From Silene latifolia (lineage: Eukaryota > Streptophyta > Magnoliopsida > Caryophyllales > Caryophyllaceae): 64,000 nucleotides of DNA. The stretch covers positions 435,176,311 to 435,240,310 of the forward strand of contig NC_133538.1 in NCBI RefSeq assembly GCF_048544455.1, given 5' to 3'. The notes under the pieces were generated by a model. The model had not been told where the DNA came from. It saw only the letters and a program-made list of their open reading frames with translations, and ran no database searches. The position numbers and the translations under genes were made by a program. Within the stretch, counting starts at the first letter, position 1. Every line of letters begins with the position of its first letter. Shown here piece by piece: positions 59,572 through 64,000 of the stretch.

Positions 59572-61973
59572 CTACCCCCGATAAGTTTCGGGTAGTATAA
59601 TTTCGTGGTCGCCCCGACGATTTTCCACCACCTCAGGCTCTAAAACATCTTCATCTTCAGGATGTAATTGTCTAAAAGCACTATCTATTATACCTCTTCT
59701 CATCGACGGGTGGGCACGGCGAATTTGTTCAAACAGGTCCTCGAGCACATCATTATCAGTACTTCGCCTATGGGCAGATTCAGTATAAACTAGTGTACTC
59801 CAAAACATGTGCAGATCATCTACATGAACCTTTCCCTTCTGGACAAATAAAGTATGAAGCCGGCAGGCACATAATAACCCGTGTGTGCTCCGAATAACAC
59901 ACCCGCCTCTCTCATACAATCCTATACCTAATTTTTCGCCACGATAAAACTCATTTTGCATAGATATGATGGCGTTAATTGATACTCTCCCCCTCAACAA
60001 AGAAAATAAAGTGCCATAATTAACATGTGAAACAACCTGTCTACTAAGGGATGCCTCCAGGGATTTCCTAATCTCACAATGTTGCCCCTCAATCATCGCA
60101 TGAGCCCGTTTCCACATACTATCTAATGCAAGAGTCGAACTTCCAAACCAATCTTTTAGGGTAGCGTGAGCTAACTCAACCCTAGACGTAGCGGTATTGC
60201 CAAAATGATAGACCTTGTTACTGTAACACTTACCAAACTTTGTGACATGATCAGTCATCCATGTATCCTCCAAATAACGAATCAAAGAAGGCCTATTCGA
60301 AAACTTGGTTTTCAATTCTTCCCATTCTCTAAAACAACTCTGCTCATCATTTGCTTCAATAACCTTGCACCACCTTCCATAAGTTAACATTTGCCCAAAA
60401 TCTCCATTATAAAGGTTAGTAGCTTTTGTCTCCACAGCATTATAAATGTGAAAAGTACACAACAAATGATGAGAGTTTGGAAAAATCTTCGGGATAGCAG
60501 CAATTAAACCCTCCTCATGATCAGTCACAATAACATTAGGGACGACATTATCATTCATCATTGCCTTTAACCTCTCTAAAACCCACATATAATTCTCAGT
60601 CTTCTCTTTTAGAACTAAGGCATATGCAATGAGAAAAATTTTCCCTACAGGTGTGACACCAATGATTTCAACTAATATTGCCCCATATTGATTAGTCTTG
60701 TAAGTTGAATCAATAAGAACAACATATGGCCAAGCATGTAACATTTTTAAAGCATCGGGATGGGCAATAAAAATGTGGGTAAGACGATTACCTGTTTCAT
60801 CATCTCTTATGATATGTTGTATGTACATGTGATATGAGGCTAAATACAACATATGTTGTGCACGATTTCTCCCTCCTCTTTCCTCCTTGCTCAGTCTAGC
60901 ATTGTGGTTATAAATTTGTTTCATGACCGGCATAGGTTGATTAGGATACTTGATCCCAAATCCGAGTCTAACCTTCGCGGGTTTCACTTGTGAATCTCGT
61001 TGCTCTTTAAGGAATTTCTTCTGTTCGTCCGAAAAAGCTGTCATACGTCTATGACCATCAAGATAATTCTCAAGTTTGTGGTTGTGATGTCCACGAACTG
61101 GAAGTATTGTCCAATTACCCTCACTTCCCTTTGTTACCTTAATGAGAAAAGGACAACGACAACGTTTCGTGGTAGTGTTTTTTTTCGAACCGCTGTTTGC
61201 ACTTGTCATTTTCACATTACGTGTACCGCCTCTGTCACACCGAATATAATTATATGAGAGGGTATGATCATCACCTGGATGATAGCTTGACTTAACAATA
61301 TTAAAATGATTTTGTTGCGCCATCTTAAGACAGTAATTAAAAGCCTCCTCAAATGATGTAAACGGAAGTCGATATGTAAACTTGTCTGAATAATCAATGC
61401 CGTCTCCGTCTTCTAATACATCCTAGGAAAATAAAAAAAGATTAAGTAAAGTTTAAAAAAGAAAAAGAAAAAAAAATAACGAAAAAATATAATACGAAGA
61501 ACGAAGGTAGGGTTTCATGTAAAGTAAACGACATAACCACGGCCGGATCGTGTAACTCAAACGCCACCACCATGGTCTGCTCATGGCGAACACATGATAT
61601 TACCATGGTACGATCATGTAGATCACACGACACCACCATGGTCAGATCATGTGGTTCACACGACACCCCCACGGTCCGGTCATGTCGATCACACGACACC
61701 ACCATGGTCTGCTCATGTGGTTCACACGACACCCCCACGGTCCAACACGAAACGCTAACATACACGACTCCGATCACCGGAGAATCGCGGGTCCGACAAC
61801 CAGGTCCGTTCAAATTCAGTCCAAGAGTCTAACTAAAGTCTAGAAATTTTACGTCCTCTATAGTCGATCCGTATATACCATAGATTTGCTAAGGAAGTAC
61901 AGAAATTAAAAGAAGTATACGATCGTATCGATTGATTTACCTCGTCTATTGCTTGTGAATTTCCGTTATTCAT
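59572..61973 (-). CDS. MULE transposase (FAR1/FHY3-like, DDE)
   Basis: Exon 1 (61973-61941) codes MNNGNSQAIDE. After a 518-bp intron, exon 2 (61422-59572) continues DVLEDGDGIDYSDKFTYR, giving 627 residues. Domains: an N-terminal FAR1-type zinc-binding region (CRCPFLIKV, WTILPVRGHHNH, about residues 95-125); the DDE transposase core with VVLIDSTYKTN (first D), VIVTDHEEGLIAA (second D), LLCTFHIYNAV, and SRVELAHATLKDW (E); and a SWIM-like CVIRSTHGLLCACRLH. The frame is open throughout. The intron contains the 33-bp minisatellite. It is transcribed toward the element interior from a promoter within about 100 bp of the right terminus. The start was chosen because it joins in phase at perfect splice sites. 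Confidence 0.92.
61581..61746. repeat. 33-bp-period minisatellite (right copy) in transposase intron 1
   Basis: TCATG anchors recur at 61581, 61614, 61647, 61680 and 61713, exactly 33 bp apart, each followed by (A)CACGAC. Because 33 is divisible by 3, both strands stay open across the array. The frames at 61442-61813 (minus) and 61572-61832 (plus) are repeat products rather than genes. Confidence 0.9.
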
Positions 61974-62076
61974 GATTGGAATTTAGTTATTAAGTTTGGA
62001 GGCATAAAGAGGAGATATATTAAGGAAGTCAAAGATGGGATAAATAAGGGTATAGTTGGAAAGTCAATGTCAAATT

Positions 62077-62111
62077 CGGGCGACACTAAGTAAAACACGG
62101 GCGACAAAAAG
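62077..62111. repeat. MULE right terminal sequence
   Basis: CGGGCGAC at 62077-62084 and 62098-62105, ending CGACAAAAAG at 62111. Inverted, it matches the 21203-21236 terminus, with the two copies of the octamer 21 bp apart here and 20 bp apart there. Confidence 0.7.
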
Positions 62112-62735
62112 CAGCACCCTCTATGAAGGAATATAGTTTTAATAAATTGCGGCTTTTTTTTTTTTATAAATTGTAAGAAATTTAAAATCATTATCATTAT
62201 AGTTTTTAAACAAATTGATTTTTAATGGTAAAAATATCACACTATCTGATGGACCCTAACAATATTTTAAGCTAAAATAAAGGGCAATTGTGAATTTTTG
62301 TAAGTTTCGATTTTTGTAAGAACAATCATTTTTGTAAGTTTCGATTATTTTTTACAAAATGTGACTCACTTGTGTGGCTGAACTTTTTTCATTGTTCCAC
62401 ACCTTTCGGCACCGATATTGTTATAGCTAGGAGACCAGGAGACAACCTAAAACATACTCCACCCAAGTATTCTTTCCGTACCAAAGTCTACTTCACCTTG
62501 TACTGTAATGACAACATTATTGTTGTTTTACTACTGCTGCGATATTGAAATTCAATATTACCTCGACTTACACTAGCTGACTCGACAATGTGTTCATAGC
62601 ACAACAAAACGATCCTAAACTAGCACGTCCATTAAGAACTGAACACCCGAACTTAAGTTAACTCGTTACATTTGCATCCAGGATTAGTTTTCCGGTTGTT
62701 ATAGAATGTGTCACCAGAGCTTCGAATCCCTGTTG
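62112..62735. other. Spacer and 3' flank of the FVE/MSI4-type gene
   Basis: AT-rich. A short direct repeat TTTTTGTAAGTTTCGATT occurs twice near 62295 and 62331. The right part should hold the 3' UTR of the WD40 gene. Confidence 0.5.
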
Positions 62736-64000
62736 TCAAGCAGAATGATTAACGTCTTTGGTAGGAGTAGGCGAGCAAGCGGCTACATGGGATCTGAATT
62801 TGTCCAGCTCAGCCAAAACTTCCTCTTCTGGTCTGTACAGCAAGTCTATTATGCGCCATATCTGCAACGCCCAGATGATGTCCGGTTTAGGACACTAATA
62901 GCAACCCAAGAAAATGGAAATTGCGATGATAAATATAGATTACCTGCAATGTTCCACCTCCAGCAGAGCTTGAACAGTCATCTGATACACTAACCAGAGT
63001 CCATGGATCTATCGAATTCCAGTGGAAGTCCACCACTTTGTCCCTATCCCCCATACAAGAAACAGTTAGTCTGAAAGCTTCTGGATACGAGGTAATCAGT
63101 TTTTGCGAGACCTCAGTTCATTCGGGTCAAGTCAGTACAGGTCAAGTCATTTCAAGCTCATGTATGTTTCACATGTTCTATTATCGGATGAGTTCGGGGC
63201 TTTGGCCAGGCTCATTTTCAAGTAAATGGTTACAAGTCGGGTGAATTCGGTATATGAACTCGGGTCTGTTTTGCCAAGTCTAGAGTCTCTTTATTTAAAC
63301 AGCTGACAAGAAACTAAACGTGAAGCCATACCTGTGTCCAGCATGTCTGAAAAACAAGCCTGCAGGATGGTTTGACTTTTTACCTCCGCTCTCTGTTTCC
63401 ATCTTACTAACCTGAGCATCAAAACAAATGAGAGTTACTGTTACTACTTACTAGCATATGTATGGAATAATGGCTGCAAGATTTTGGCAAAGTTCACACT
63501 AATAGATTTATTGTTATTCGTCAACAATGAATATGTGTGATCACCCAGAGCAGTTAGATCAACATCTATAAGGGTAAATCTAGCTTAAACCGGCTAAAAT
63601 ATGGGCAATACCGAATGGTGTAGCCAAAACCATAAGTGCGTCAGATTAAATGAAATCTACGATGGTATATAGCCATAGTTATTCCGACTTCCGAGCTAAA
63701 AAAGCTAAAGTTGGTAAACGTAGAATGGCAATATAGTACTCCATAACTAATGAACATGTTTCAACCACCACTAAAGCGTGCCATCTGAAGCCTCCAATTC
63801 TCGATGCACTTTTTTATTTGTCACTCAGAAACGAGCTCTCAGTGTTATTAACAAAAGGAGGAGAGGGGAAGGAGGGGTAAGGTTGAGAAAGCCCTTACAC
63901 CCTAGTTGAAATGACAGACTGGAAAAGAGATCATATGCTAAAGCTAGTTGTTTACACACCTTTTCATAATCCCAGATGTTTAGCAAGCCATCTTCAGCAG
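62736..64000 (-). CDS. MSI4: FVE/MSI4-type WD40 histone-binding protein, 3' part
   Basis: The MSI/RbAp46-48 family binds histone H4 and serves in chromatin complexes; FVE (MSI4) acts in flowering time and silencing. Exons on the minus strand: 64000-63960 (AEDGLLNIWDYEK), 63411-63332 (VSKMETESGGKK...LFFRHAGHR), 63043-62944 (DKVVDFHWNSIDPWTLVSVS, DDC, GGGTLQ), 62861-62736 (IWRIIDLLYRPEEEVLAEL, DKFRSHVAAC, stop at 62736-62738). Phases agree and borders are GT-AG. NIWDYEK...HAGHRDKVVDFHWN and SDDC...GGGTLQIWR are the last WD repeats of FVE/MSI4 and MSI5, which cannot be separated here. The 5' part lies beyond the window. No damage was seen. Confidence 0.9.

Larger units (their letters stand above)
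56400..62111. mobile_element. MULE encoding PMD protein, FAR1-type transposase and OTU module
   Basis: Three coding units are packed within about 5.5 kb: PMD on the plus strand (56490-58522), and OTU plus transposase on the minus strand (58766-61973), converging tail to tail. The right end at 62077-62111 has CGGGCGAC twice and ends CGACAAAAAG. No matching inverted end was found immediately left of the PMD gene, so the left limit is arbitrary. A matching end occurs only at 21203-21236. The transposase looks intact; the element may be recently active. Confidence 0.7.

Noticed and set aside
61442-61832. Repeat-encoded proteins on both strands
   Set aside because: Products of the 33-bp minisatellite inside the transposase intron.
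63100-63260. GGGTCAAGTCAGT-like repeats in an FVE/MSI4-type intron
   Set aside because: Similar short motifs occur near 960-1040, but no ends or unit length could be defined.

Overview
This is nuclear DNA of a flowering plant. Intron-rich genes with GT-AG borders lie among many plant-type transposons (Helitrons, a MULE, PIF/Harbinger, Stowaway, an RTE-type LINE). The transposon style and the tandem TACTCGATCGAGTA palindromes suggest a eudicot, perhaps Caryophyllales, but that is recollection rather than proof.

Left part (1-22 kb), host genes in a repeat-rich setting. Positions 1-720 look like part of an LTR. A LINE-type ORF remnant follows, then a decayed Helitron (1350-6019) with RPA-like and helicase remnants and a canonical 3' hairpin-CTAG end. 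Two host genes lie on the minus strand. One is psaK (three exons, 129 codons, 6743-7795). The other is a complete ROOT HAIR DEFECTIVE 3 gene (23 coding exons, 814 codons, 8961-19381) with an RTE-like LINE tail in one intron. Beyond the RHD3 promoter lie an internally deleted PIF/Harbinger element, a MITE, an orphan MULE-type terminus with a 33-bp minisatellite, and a Stowaway MITE.

Middle part (22.6-56 kb), transposon territory. A large minus-strand Helitron runs from a perfect GC-rich terminal hairpin at 22613-22644 to a candidate 5' end at 43284, about 20.7 kb. In its own 5'-3' order it carries a gene with possible dsRNA-binding-like segments, a Rep/helicase gene (37582-32838, a few frame breaks), and two RPA70-like genes in tandem. 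From 43.3 to 54.9 kb lie gene fragments, mostly on the minus strand (an Agenet-like exon, a broken FRIGIDA-like gene, unidentified exons). A second plus-strand Helitron (48551-51647) interrupts them and carries an intact small secreted Cys-rich ORF. A short plus-strand copy of the large Helitron's helicase C-terminus sits at 54957-55186.

Right part (56-64 kb). A MULE carries a plant-mobile-domain (PMD) gene on the plus strand, and facing it a FAR1/MULE transposase followed by an OTU-protease module. Its right terminus at 62077-62111 matches the orphan terminus at 21203-21236 in inverted orientation. Both ends carry a minisatellite of exactly 33-bp period, so nested insertions may have split one MULE by about 40 kb. 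The window ends in the 3' half of a host FVE/MSI4-type WD40 gene on the minus strand.
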